Shown here: positions 24,498-32,738 of the stretch, one piece after another
Layout of the letters: every line of letters starts with the position of its first letter
How positions within the stretch are numbered: the first letter of the stretch is position 1
Assembly: GCA_030750765.1 (NCBI GenBank)
Contig: JASMHM010000002.1
Location: 1-64,000 of the forward strand
DNA: 64,000 nucleotides
Direction of reading: 5' to 3'
From: Candidatus Woesearchaeota archaeon
GTDB taxonomy: Archaea; Nanobdellota; Nanobdellia; Woesearchaeales; ARS49
Program-made: the position numbers and the translations under genes
Notes under the pieces: generated by a model
Seen by the model: only the letters and a program-made list of their open reading frames with translations
Database searches by the model: none
What the model was told of the DNA's origin: nothing

Positions 24498-26027
24498 TTA
24501 CCTTTTTTTCAAGTACTGTAGTGCTTTCTTGGCACCGTTGTGGCCGGGGATGCAGGTGGCGCCTCCGCCGGGGTGTGCGCCGCTTCCTGCCAAGAATATT
24601 CCTTCACTGGGTGTGGTGTAGTCTGCAAAGCCAGGAACAGGTCGACTAGGTCCTAGGTTTGCGATGTTCATCGCTCCATGGAAGAGGTTGCCGCCAGGCA
24701 TTCTTGTGATTTCTTCAATATCTTTTGGACTCAAGATCTCGTGGTGTAGGATACTCTCTCTAAAACGAGGTGCGTGCTGCTCTATGGCATCTATAACTGC
24801 GTCGTAGAACGCTTCCTTTTGGTGATGGCTATCGTAGGGCAAGTATTGGACGAAGATGTTCATGACTTGTTTTCCTTCCGGAGCAACCGAAGGATCTACA
24901 ATGCTAGGAATGGTCATCTCAATCATAGGTTTTCTAGAGTGACCATACACTTTTGCTTCGTCAAAAGCATCTTGGATGTACTGTACGGTGGGTGAGATGT
25001 GGATGGTTCCGCGTAATGCTTCTGCTGGAGGTTGACAGGTGAATTCCGGAAGCCCACTCAGGGCTAGATTGATTTTGGCACTGCCACTAAGGTGGCTCGT
25101 TCCTTGTACGCGGCTATCGTACTCGTGACCCATGCTTATGAGATCGCAAAGCACTTTTGGTGCTGCAGCGCAAATTACTGCATCTGCTATCTCGCTGCCG
25201 CCGTCATCAAGCGTTATCATATATCGGGACCCATAAGGAATTATCCTCTTGGCTGTGGCGTTAGTTCTAACCTCCAAGCCATTGGCTTGACCTGAACTAA
25301 GTAATGCTTCGCTTATGCCGCCCATGCCTCCTTCGACGAATCCCCACACTCCTGCTTTACCGTTTACGCCTCCCATGACGTGGTGTAGGAGTACGTAGCC
25401 TGTTCCTTGGTCCATAGGGCCTGCCCAGGCTCCGATTACTCCGTCTGTTGCTAGCGTGCTTTTGATGGCTTCGCTCTCAAAGAATTGGTTAAGGTATTCA
25501 GATGCGCTCATACCCATCAGGTCAGTAAGTCCAAATCGATGTTTCCATAAGGCACGATCGCGGAAGGCAGATACTCCTGCGGTCCACCAAGTGCTTAGGT
25601 TTGCCGGAGGTCGTAGGAGTGTCGCTTCAAGATCTCTTCCGATCTCTGCAAGATTGTCTTCGTACTCTCCAAACGCGTCTGCATCACGCGGTGAGAACTT
25701 GGATATCTGCTCGTGAAGCCTGTGCTCATCGCCGTAGAACACCAAGAACTCATCGTTAGGGAAGAGGGAAAGACCGCTAGGATTCCTTTCCAGAACGTTA
25801 TAGCCGTGTGCGTGGAGTTCTAAATCTTGGATGATTTTTTCAGGCAAAAGACTGACGACGTAAGAAAATCGGGAGATTCTAAAGCCGGGCCACAATTCTT
25901 CTGTAACAGTTGCGCCACCAACCATTTCTCTGCTTTCCAGAACGGTGACATCTATGCCTTCCTTGGTAAGGTACGTTCCGCAGGCTAGACCGTTATGGCC
26001 TCCACCGATGATGACTGCTCTTGGCAT
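24498..26027 (-). CDS. Phytoene-desaturase-like FAD-dependent oxidoreductase
   Basis: 509 aa. The N-terminal dinucleotide fold is clear (VIIGGGHNGLACGTYLTKEG with ESREMVGG), and the C-terminal FAD motif is GIFLAGSGAHPGGGATCIPGHNGAKKA. The family covers carotenoid desaturases/isomerases and PYROXD2-like proteins; this one is closer to the latter. The natural substrate is unknown. It has its own TATA inside the dyad CAACTTATAAAGTTG (26047-26061), about 25 nt upstream, within the 3' end of the methyltransferase gene. Confidence 0.85.
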   Translation of the reverse strand: MPRAVIIGGGHNGLACGTYLTKEGIDVTVLESREMVGGATVTEELWPGFRISRFSYVVSLLPEKIIQDLELHAHGYNVLERNPSGLSLFPNDEFLVFYGDEHRLHEQISKFSPRDADAFGEYEDNLAEIGRDLEATLLRPPANLSTWWTAGVSAFRDRALWKHRFGLTDLMGMSASEYLNQFFESEAIKSTLATDGVIGAWAGPMDQGTGYVLLHHVMGGVNGKAGVWGFVEGGMGGISEALLSSGQANGLEVRTNATAKRIIPYGSRYMITLDDGGSEIADAVICAAAPKVLCDLISMGHEYDSRVQGTSHLSGSAKINLALSGLPEFTCQPPAEALRGTIHISPTVQYIQDAFDEAKVYGHSRKPMIEMTIPSIVDPSVAPEGKQVMNIFVQYLPYDSHHQKEAFYDAVIDAIEQHAPRFRESILHHEILSPKDIEEITRMPGGNLFHGAMNIANLGPSRPVPGFADYTTPSEGIFLAGSGAHPGGGATCIPGHNGAKKALQYLKKR

Positions 26028-26050
26028 ATTGCATAACTTCCGACGACAAC

Positions 26051-27130
26051 TTATAAAGTTGCTCCTCTGGAGGAGTTACGGGGCTTTCCGGCGTAGACTC
26101 CATGCGCCCAAAAAAAGCGAGCTCGCCAGTCCCGCCAAGGTAGCTTGCTGTTAGCGCTGCCGTGCCATTGATCGTAATCTAAGTCATGAAACCCTGCATC
26201 AAGGATCTGGGTGGGTAACTTCTCTGTCGAGTGCCACTCCCAATAGTCCAAAATTCCTTTGAACGGACCAACTGAAGGATCGGTTATTACTTGTCGTTCC
26301 ATAACATGATTATGGAGGAACATAAGCGCGCGACACACGTATTGTGTTAGTCTATCGCCATGTGGTTCTCCTGTCAGAGCAAACTCTTCCCGTGGGTCGT
26401 CATCTCCCCATTTCCTGTTGATGTCGCTATCAAGAGAGTGGCGAGAGTATTCGGAATTTCTGATTCCTCTTTGCTGTGAATACATCTCAAAGCTCTCACG
26501 GCGGCCGCACCAGGACCACACCGCTCCCCAGAACATGGTGTTCAACCACTTACTTACGGGCATGATAATGTCCCTGCACGGTGGAAGTATGTCTAAGGTG
26601 TATATTCTTCCTCCTGGGCGGAGAACACGATAGCATTCAGCCAATGCTTCTTCTCGCGTGTCATTGTCTAAACATCCTGGTCCGAAGGCCCAGGTGATGC
26701 CCTCCACACTGTTGTCGGCAAGAGACAGGTCAGTGATGTCTCCATTGATGGTGCTCACCGCATCCAAGCCGGCCCTTCGCGCGTTTTCGTCCGCCAAGTC
26801 TGCCATGGGTTTGGATCTATCGCACTGTATGATACGTGATTTGAGCGCCTTTCCCGCTAGGATTGAGGTATGACCTGGCCCTGTTGCAAGATCCAGCACT
26901 GTATGGCTGGAGTCATATCCGTCTTCTTTCATCCTTGACACAAGGCGGTTCCTCAAGGGCCAATCTAGTCCGCCCGTGTGGCGGCCGTGACGAAGATCAT
27001 AAACCGTACAAGGTAGCTTGAAATGTCGTAAATAATCACGATTCCTGACCAAGAGCTTCCACCATGGAGGTAACTCTTCTGTCACCAAATCATACATGCT
27101 TGCCACGTTAGGTTTATTGTTGACTCGCAT
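26051..27130 (-). CDS. SAM-dependent methyltransferase
   Basis: 359 aa class I methyltransferase. Motif I is VLDLATGPGHTSILAGKA (about 80-97), with CDRSKPMADLADENARR, ITWAFGPGCLDND and YRVLRPGGRIYTLDILPP as later motifs. This resembles UbiE/menaquinone or lipid-type methyltransferases. It begins 14 bases after the HExxH gene and is likely cotranscribed with it. Whether it acts with the adjacent desaturase-like enzyme on one lipid is speculation. Confidence 0.82.
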   Translation of the reverse strand: MRVNNKPNVASMYDLVTEELPPWWKLLVRNRDYLRHFKLPCTVYDLRHGRHTGGLDWPLRNRLVSRMKEDGYDSSHTVLDLATGPGHTSILAGKALKSRIIQCDRSKPMADLADENARRAGLDAVSTINGDITDLSLADNSVEGITWAFGPGCLDNDTREEALAECYRVLRPGGRIYTLDILPPCRDIIMPVSKWLNTMFWGAVWSWCGRRESFEMYSQQRGIRNSEYSRHSLDSDINRKWGDDDPREEFALTGEPHGDRLTQYVCRALMFLHNHVMERQVITDPSVGPFKGILDYWEWHSTEKLPTQILDAGFHDLDYDQWHGSANSKLPWRDWRARFFWAHGVYAGKPRNSSRGATL

Positions 27131-27144
27131 AAAAGGCTAAGGGT

Positions 27145-27822
27145 CTAAGCCCGTCTGGCAAGATCTGCGCCAAACTCTGTGGTGGGCTGGAAGTGTGTGT
27201 CGAAAAGAGTGTGTAGAGCTTCGCTAGCCTCGCGCAGATTTTCAATAGGGACGTTATCTTTTGCCATGTACTCCAGCTCACACATGATGTATGCGTGCGC
27301 CTCATCAAGCATTACGTGTTCGGCATACGTCTGTCTGCGAAGATGTTCCATAACGGGTTCTCGATCAGCTTGAGGAATGCTCCTTACCACGGCATCAACT
27401 TTTGCTCGGTACCTTTCGTTGGTGTGTCTCAACCCGTGAGCAGTCTCATGCCTGCCATCAGACTTGTCTGATTCTTTGCATACACCAATGATGTAGGATT
27501 TGTTGGGTAGGGGCATGCACAGTCGCAGCAAAATCTTTTCTTCTGGCGTTAAGGGGTTGAATTCGCCCATGATGAGCGGTTTCAGTGCAATTTTAGGGAA
27601 ATTCCAGGCCTTGAATTCTTCTAGGAAGACGTTTCTTCCGGTATCAATACATTTTTGGTATGTTCTCATAAACCAATCTTGGTGTTCTTCAACGGTGAAA
27701 ACGCGGTCACTAAACTCTTGAGTTTCATACCGTTCTGAGGCTCTCAGAAAGGCGTTCATTTGTGATACTAAATCAGTGCCATACACTAACTGCACGTCTT
27801 TGCACACTTCAATAAGTCGCAT
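27145..27822 (-). CDS. Putative HExxH zinc-dependent protein
   Basis: 225 aa from ATG 27822 (MRLIEVCKDVQ). It contains HETAH (in GRHETAHGLRHTNERYR) and, about 60 residues later, MLDEAHAYIMCELEYM, whose Glu or His could be the third zinc ligand of a gluzincin-like active site. No known family is recognised, so peptidase activity is inferred from motif geometry only. The track start (27867) would precede the TATA (CTATAAACC, 27845-27853) and is rejected. Confidence 0.55.
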   Translation of the reverse strand: MRLIEVCKDVQLVYGTDLVSQMNAFLRASERYETQEFSDRVFTVEEHQDWFMRTYQKCIDTGRNVFLEEFKAWNFPKIALKPLIMGEFNPLTPEEKILLRLCMPLPNKSYIIGVCKESDKSDGRHETAHGLRHTNERYRAKVDAVVRSIPQADREPVMEHLRRQTYAEHVMLDEAHAYIMCELEYMAKDNVPIENLREASEALHTLFDTHFQPTTEFGADLARRA

Positions 27823-27900
27823 TTTGATACGATGACTGCTTTGCCTATAAACCTGAGCAAAAACCAAAAGCCATATAAAGAGTCAGCAACCCTGCATGCT

Positions 27901-28122
27901 ATGGCAAAAGATCAGAAACGAAAGGTTAACTGGGTGCTTTGCTTGGTGATGTCCATCATGTTCGGTAGCATGGGTGTGGACCGTTTCCTCTTGGGTCATG
28001 TTGGCTTAGGCATTCTTAAGCTCATAACTATGGGTGGTCTAGGCATCTGGTGGTTGGTAGACGTCATACTAATCGCTACTAAACATCCGTTCGAAAACAT
28101 CGAATGGGTAGAAGAACGCTAA
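27901..28122 (+). CDS. TM2-domain membrane protein
   Basis: 73 aa from ATG 27901, 24-29 nt after the TATA CATATAAAG (27872-27880). It shows the TM2 pattern: a helix (VLCLVMSIMFGSMGVDRFLLG, with the family G-x-DRF turn), then GLGILKLITMGGLGIWWLVDVI. Function unknown. The track start 27832 lies upstream of the TATA. Confidence 0.85.
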   Translation: MAKDQKRKVNWVLCLVMSIMFGSMGVDRFLLGHVGLGILKLITMGGLGIWWLVDVILIATKHPFENIEWVEER

Positions 28123-28167
28123 CATATGTATCGTAAAGGTTATTATGTAAACGTTGTTTTGCAACCT

Positions 28168-28488
28168 CTATTTTTTACCCACTTTTTCCATCTTGAGGAC
28201 TTTTTTAGCAATGATGAATACTAACACTGCTAAGATAAGAAAATTCAACAATTCTGCCACAAACGGACCCCATTTGAAAACAAACGGCCCTATAACTAGC
28301 TGAGACGTCGCCCAGCCACCCTCAGGTACAAAAGGTGTGATGATGGGCATGATGATGTTTGTCACCAAACTCTTCATTAAATCTTTAGAAGCAGCACCCA
28401 TGACAAAACCCATAGCCATGCCGATGATGGCATACTGGTTGAGGAATTCCTTAAATTCGTCACGTACTGCTATAACCTTTGCCCTCAT
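28168..28488 (-). CDS. mscL: Large-conductance mechanosensitive channel MscL
   Basis: 106 aa. The N-terminal helix and first pore helix are well conserved (FKEFLNQYAIIGMAMGFVMGAA, SLVTNIIMPIITPF), and a short periplasmic loop and second helix (ELLNFLILAVLVFIIAKKV) follow. It is a safety valve that opens under membrane tension. The TATA GTATATAATG (about 28510-28519) lies 25 nt upstream. Confidence 0.9.
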   Translation of the reverse strand: MRAKVIAVRDEFKEFLNQYAIIGMAMGFVMGAASKDLMKSLVTNIIMPIITPFVPEGGWATSQLVIGPFVFKWGPFVAELLNFLILAVLVFIIAKKVLKMEKVGKK

Positions 28489-28561
28489 AGAATAATTTCC
28501 TTATGATGTAGTATATAATGCTATCGCACCAATTAATATATGAAGAAAGCTTCCTAATAGC

Positions 28562-29074
28562 ATGCAAGAAGTAGAAGTAAAGATTTTGGATGTTGACGTG
28601 AAAGCAGTACAACAGAAGCTGGCCGACCTTGGAGCAAGGAAAGTCTTTGATGGTGAGTTAGACATCGCTATCTTTGACACAGAAGACAACCAGATTCGGA
28701 AGGCAAAAAGCCTCTTACGCCTACGTTCAGATGGTGAGAAAACAGTGCTGTGCCATAAGAGACTGATAACCAAACAAGGAGCAAAAATCATGGACGAGAA
28801 TGAGGTAGAAGTCCAAGACAAGGAGCGAGCAAAACTAGTCCTGCAAAGCCTAGGTTATACCAAGATTCGCACCCAGACCAAACACCGAACCTCTTACTTA
28901 CTAGGCGAGGTTCGCTACGAGCTAGACACGCTGCCAGGAATTCCTACGTTTCTTGAGATCGAAGCCAAAGACGTACAAACACTCCAAAAGGCAGTAAAGC
29001 AATTAGGCTACGCCCCTCAAGATACAAAACCTTGGACAGGTGGGGAGGTGTTAGAACATTATGAGAAACATTAA
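28562..29074 (+). CDS. CYTH-domain protein (class IV adenylate cyclase/thiamine triphosphatase family)
   Basis: 170 aa with the EVEVK signature at residues 3-7 and the alternating acidic/basic beta strands of the triphosphate tunnel (SLLRLRSDGEKTVLCHK, DENEVEV, HRTSYLLGEVRYELDTLPG, FLEIEAK). It acts on a triphosphate-containing substrate; archaeal members include CyaB-like proteins of unclear role. The start is placed 27 nt after TTAATATAT. It overlaps the next ORF by 14 bases. Confidence 0.88.
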   Translation: MQEVEVKILDVDVKAVQQKLADLGARKVFDGELDIAIFDTEDNQIRKAKSLLRLRSDGEKTVLCHKRLITKQGAKIMDENEVEVQDKERAKLVLQSLGYTKIRTQTKHRTSYLLGEVRYELDTLPGIPTFLEIEAKDVQTLQKAVKQLGYAPQDTKPWTGGEVLEHYEKH

Positions 29075-29381
29075 TAAATTTCAAGACTCTCCTAGGCCTA
29101 TGTTGCGGCAAGCAAACGTGAATGCTCTGGTGTTGCTTTCTTACAAATGGCAACACAACGCTATAGTTGAACAGCATCCAGAGCTTCAAAATGCGTATAG
29201 GCGGGGGGCCCACCACTTTAGGCGAGCTGCGGAGTTTGCAGAAAGGGGATACTAATTTGGCGAAAAACAGGAATCCTGGTTTGCTTATTTCGGACTGAGA
29301 CAAGCGTGTGTTGGCATAAAGATAGATGCGCTCAGCGCACACCGACAAGAAGTCACAGACACGCTCAATGAAGATATTTAG
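29061..29381 (+). pseudogene. Hypothetical protein interrupted by an in-frame TAA
   Basis: The track lists 64 aa (29061-29255). The same frame continues after the TAA at 29253-29255 with 41 protein-like codons (FGEKQESWFAYFGLRQACVG ... TLNEDI) to a TAG at 29379-29381. The uninterrupted product would be 106 codons with one stop. This suggests a nonsense mutation, a sequencing error, or readthrough. Family unknown. It follows the CYTH gene with a 14-base overlap. Confidence 0.5.
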
Positions 29382-29420
29382 TCGAAAGGTATTTAAACGA
29401 GCACATTTTTCTCGACGACA

Positions 29421-29915
29421 ATGGATGACCATAAGCTGCAAGCATACATCGATGAGGTACGAAGTCAGGGCCACAAAGATGATGAGCTAAAATCACACTT
29501 GTTAGAGCACGGTTACGATACAAAAGCGGTTGATGAGGCCCTAGGTCCAGGACCTGCAGCACCACCCACCACCGCACACCCACCCTTGCCAGGCATGAGT
29601 GGAGGATTCAAACACCGAAATCCTGCGCTAGTACTGGTCTTTACAATTATTACTTTAGGAATCTACGGCGTTTATTGGCTTGCCTCAACAACCAATGAGC
29701 TCAAGGCAAAGACGCCCTTAGCGCCTAGTCCCTACCTTTTGATACTGTTTGTGGTTCCACTAGTGGGCCTCATAGCCGCCATTGTCTACTGCTGGAAGTA
29801 CGGCAAGGCCCTAGAAGAGGTCACCAAGTTTAGCGGCATAGGCATGCTAGTGTTGTTATTGTTCGTGTTCCCGGTAGCCCAAGTGATAGCACAGATGCAG
29901 TTGAACAAGCATTAA
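29421..29915 (+). CDS. DUF4234-like membrane protein with N-terminal helical domain
   Basis: 164 aa. Residues 1-42 form a small helical domain (YIDEVRSQGHKDDELKSHLL then GYDTKAVDEAL), a module often found at the front of membrane proteins in this type of archaeon. A Pro-rich linker follows, then three hydrophobic helices with the DUF4234 phrase LGIYGVYWLASTTNELK. Function unknown. The TATA GTATTTAAACG (about 29389-29399) is correctly placed. Confidence 0.7.
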   Translation: MDDHKLQAYIDEVRSQGHKDDELKSHLLEHGYDTKAVDEALGPGPAAPPTTAHPPLPGMSGGFKHRNPALVLVFTIITLGIYGVYWLASTTNELKAKTPLAPSPYLLILFVVPLVGLIAAIVYCWKYGKALEEVTKFSGIGMLVLLLFVFPVAQVIAQMQLNKH

Positions 29916-29974
29916 CTCTGTCCTTGCATTTCTGAGTACTAATATTTTTATACTTCTTGATCATTCATGCGCCC

Positions 29975-30280
29975 ATGGTCAGGGATTGCGAGCAAGCCAG
30001 AGAAATAATGAGACGCTACGTTAATCTCACCAAAGAGGCCCATGCAGAATGGAACGCAGGAGGAGAGGCGTATGAAATGGGTAACGCAAGGGTGCAGTTC
30101 GGGATCGAGGATACGACGCTTGATGACGAGGAGTTTGTAGGCGTTATGTGGGTGAGAAAGAACGCTGACAAAATGCCAGAGCGAGATGTCTCCGAGGGGA
30201 TGCATGTTTTCTATGTTGATCGTTCTCAGTCCAAAACTCTCAAGGCGCGCCCTATATTCACTGCCCCTTCTACTTCATGA
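29975..30280 (+). CDS. Hypothetical protein, 101 aa
   Basis: No family. Hydrophilic, with an N-terminal helix rich in Arg and Glu. ATG 29975 is preferred to the track TTG 29957 because the TATA TTTTTATA (29945-29952) is then at the usual distance. It overlaps the next Nudix gene by ATGA, so it is coexpressed with it. Confidence 0.5.
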   Translation: MVRDCEQAREIMRRYVNLTKEAHAEWNAGGEAYEMGNARVQFGIEDTTLDDEEFVGVMWVRKNADKMPERDVSEGMHVFYVDRSQSKTLKARPIFTAPSTS

Positions 30281-30681
30281 GGACCATCCACAAAGTGGTA
30301 GGTATAGTGATCCAAAACAATGAGCTACTCATGGTGAGAAACGTTGGCAAAAACATCTGGACAGGTCTAGGTGGCAAACCAGAACAAGGGGAAAGCGAAG
30401 AGCAAGCACTTGTTCGCGAAATCCAAGAAGAGATAGGGTGCGAGGCAACTATTGGGAAAAAGATTGGTGACTTTACTGATAAAGCAATCTTTGATGACGC
30501 CATGGTCAAACTATCTGTCTACATGGTAAACTTAGAAGGGATGCCTACCCTGCAGGATGGCGAGTTGGAGGAGATGATGTTCATGCCTCACGATTACCGC
30601 GACCAAGACATTACGCTGTCACCTTCCATAACGAACGATGTCATTCCAAAACTTATCCAAGATGGACATCTAACGTGGTAG
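30277..30681 (+). CDS. Nudix hydrolase (MutT-like)
   Basis: 134 aa with an intact Nudix box: GGKPEQGESEEQALVREIQEEIG (about residues 32-54). The 8-oxo-dGTP type is suggested by the preceding WTGLGGK. It cleaves nucleoside diphosphate-linked substrates using Mg. ATGA overlap with the gene before; its stop abuts the convergent TrmB gene without a gap. Confidence 0.9.
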   Translation: MRTIHKVVGIVIQNNELLMVRNVGKNIWTGLGGKPEQGESEEQALVREIQEEIGCEATIGKKIGDFTDKAIFDDAMVKLSVYMVNLEGMPTLQDGELEEMMFMPHDYRDQDITLSPSITNDVIPKLIQDGHLTW

Positions 30682-31431
30682 TTACTTGCTTCGCTTCCAA
30701 AATTCTTCAAAGTACGCTTTGAACGAGTCAGCAATGTGTTTGTTGACGATTTCTACCGCGATAGCTTCAGGGTGTTGCAGCACTATGGTGACGGTGTCTG
30801 CATAGATTAGGAATGTTGCCGGAGTTTGGATGTCCGAATCCATAACTCTTGTGACTCCATTTTTGTAGCTGTTCCTGTCCTTCAACGTAGGAAGATCAAT
30901 ACCTTTATTGAACAAGGCACGAAACTTTATCCCTTCTCTCACTCTTTTGACATGGTCTTTTTTCCAGTACGCGTGCTGTTCTTCTGGCTGGAAGATGGGC
31001 ACGCCAAGGTACACCCACTCGTCTCCTTTCCCTAGCTTATTGTAAAGATGCTCGTGCGCTGTCCTAATCCCTTTGAAACCGATATAGACGCTAGCCTGGC
31101 TTTTCGCAGCGCTTGCTTGCTTTAGCAATAATTGTGGAATAACATCTGCCACCTTTTTTCGGTGGTCTGCGAGCGTGCTCGCTCGCTGATCCATATACTC
31201 TAACAATTTTGTGGGCGCCGCAGCCTGATAGTATTTTGTCTTATCTTTTGTGATGAACGACGCCAGCCCTTTTTCCATCAATCTCTCAAGAATTTGGTAG
31301 ATGATGGATCTGGCAACGCCTGACCGGTCAACAATAGGTCCGGTAGTGGATGCTCCCAACTCTAGCAAGGATAGATAGACTTTGGATTCTCCTTCCGTAA
31401 GGTCGGCATGCTGGAGTAGGGTGGTGTCCAT
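30682..31431 (-). CDS. TrmB-family transcriptional regulator
   Basis: 249 aa. An N-terminal winged HTH (LTEGESKVYLSLLELGASTT, GVARSIIYQILERLMEKGL) is followed by a helix-turn linker and a ligand/sensor domain of about 150 aa. TrmB proteins control sugar uptake and central carbon genes. It is divergent from an ABC binding protein gene, and an inverted repeat lies between the two promoters, so it may control that transporter component. Confidence 0.88.
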   Translation of the reverse strand: MDTTLLQHADLTEGESKVYLSLLELGASTTGPIVDRSGVARSIIYQILERLMEKGLASFITKDKTKYYQAAAPTKLLEYMDQRASTLADHRKKVADVIPQLLLKQASAAKSQASVYIGFKGIRTAHEHLYNKLGKGDEWVYLGVPIFQPEEQHAYWKKDHVKRVREGIKFRALFNKGIDLPTLKDRNSYKNGVTRVMDSDIQTPATFLIYADTVTIVLQHPEAIAVEIVNKHIADSFKAYFEEFWKRSK

Positions 31432-31471
31432 AGATGCTATAGCGTGAGATACTATAAAAATCTTACTATTG

Positions 31472-31490
31472 CCCTACCACTACTGGTGGG
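31472..31490. promoter_or_regulatory. Inverted repeat between trmB-like and binding-protein genes
   Basis: CCCtACCA-CTAC-TGGTGGG forms a 7-bp dyad with one bulged T. It sits between the minus TATA (CTATAAAAA, about 31452) and the plus TATA-like GGTTAAGTAG (about 31497). Position and symmetry make it a candidate TrmB operator. Confidence 0.4.
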
Positions 31491-31525
31491 CGTATGGTTA
31501 AGTAGGTAGTTTATCTCTAGAGAAC

Positions 31526-32593
31526 ATGAAAAACACGCTTATACTTACGCTCATCCTGCTGTCAGCCTGCACCATGCACGCGGCAGTACCCTTTGAATCA
31601 CAACCCATCGTGATAGGTTATATTGGCCCATTTACCGGTGATGCAGCCAGTTTTGGCCTCATAGAGCAGCACGTGATGGACATGCTTGTTGAGGATCTCA
31701 ACAAAGAAGGCGGCATCCATGGCAGGCCGATCAAAGTAATCTATGAAGACGGGAGATGCCAAGGAAAGGATGCGGTTACCGCAGCTAACAAGCTCATCTT
31801 TGTGGACAAGGTCAAAATACTCTCCGTGGTGTGCAGCGAGGAAAACCTCGTGGTAGCTCCGCTAGCAGAGGCCAACAAGGTCTTGCAGTACAGCGCGTGG
31901 CCCACCCACGCAGACATTTCTCATGCTGGAGATTACATCTTCAGAAATGGCTACTCTGATGCAGACACTGCCGAGGTCGCAGCCAAACTCTTACAACAAC
32001 ATGACACGGCAGGTATGCTGTACGAACAGACAGGCTATCCTGAAGGTATCAAACGAACATTGGTTGAGCTCCTACCCGACGTGGTAGTAGAAGGATATGG
32101 GGTAGACGCCGTAGACATGCGCACCCAGATTACCAAACTCATAGCACAGGACGTAGGAGCTATTTTCCTCAATCCTAACACTCCGGCCTCAGGCCTTGCA
32201 GCCTTGCAACAAATCCGGGAGCTAGGCTTTGAGGGTGCGATATATGGCAACTACTTTGGGGGTTATGCTGCGGTCAAGGACTATCCCGAAGCAAAAGGAA
32301 TGCAGTACGTTGCAGATCCGCTGGTTCCCGACTCGCCACTCAAAGACCAGCTATGGCAGCGTTATGAAGAAAGGTATGGTGAAGAACCAGGCTTTGAGTT
32401 CGCTGCTGCAGCAAGATACGACGCCGCCATGATACTCTTCCAAGCCTTACGTGAGGTGGGCGACGATCCTGACAAGCTAAGAGATTGGTTGTATGCCATG
32501 CCTGACTACACAGGCATGCTAGGCACGTATCATTTTGATGAAAATGGTGATATTACAGGTGTAGAGCCTGCCGTACGAATCGTTGGCGAATAA
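31526..32593 (+). CDS. ABC transporter substrate-binding lipoprotein (LivJ/type 1 periplasmic-binding fold)
   Basis: 355 aa. A signal peptide with lipobox (ILTLILLSAC) anchors it outside the membrane. The body matches the branched-chain amino acid/amide receptor family: IVIGYIGPFTGDAASFG, VEDLNKEGGIHGRPIKVIYE, DVGAIFLNPNTPASGLAALQ. No permease or ATPase gene is adjacent, which is unusual; it may feed a transporter coded elsewhere or act as a sensor. Confidence 0.88.
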   Translation: MKNTLILTLILLSACTMHAAVPFESQPIVIGYIGPFTGDAASFGLIEQHVMDMLVEDLNKEGGIHGRPIKVIYEDGRCQGKDAVTAANKLIFVDKVKILSVVCSEENLVVAPLAEANKVLQYSAWPTHADISHAGDYIFRNGYSDADTAEVAAKLLQQHDTAGMLYEQTGYPEGIKRTLVELLPDVVVEGYGVDAVDMRTQITKLIAQDVGAIFLNPNTPASGLAALQQIRELGFEGAIYGNYFGGYAAVKDYPEAKGMQYVADPLVPDSPLKDQLWQRYEERYGEEPGFEFAAAARYDAAMILFQALREVGDDPDKLRDWLYAMPDYTGMLGTYHFDENGDITGVEPAVRIVGE

Positions 32594-32594
32594 C

Positions 32595-32738
32595 TTACTT
32601 GCGCGCCATCACTTTTCCAAGAATAAAGCATAACAATGCTATACACCAAAACCAAAGCCAGGGTATCTTTCCCATGGCAGCCATGGTTAGGCTTGCTATG
32701 AGGAGGACGCTGAGGAGGACTGAGGTGCTTTTTTTCAT
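32595..32738 (-). CDS. 47 aa two-helix membrane protein, missed by the ORF track
   Basis: The reading is MKKSTSVLLSVLLIASLTMA ... LGKVMARK, with two hydrophobic segments (about 6-20 and 27-42) and basic ends. Its ATG overlaps the TGA of the DUF1385 gene (ATGA), so it is the third gene of the operon that starts at 34287. The overlap and composition make it likely real. No family is recognised. Confidence 0.55.
   Translation of the reverse strand: MKKSTSVLLSVLLIASLTMAAMGKIPWLWFWCIALLCFILGKVMARK

Noticed and set aside
28123-28167. Possible terminator hairpin between the TM2 and mscL genes
   Set aside because: Only 4-5 bp stems could be drawn; not convincing.
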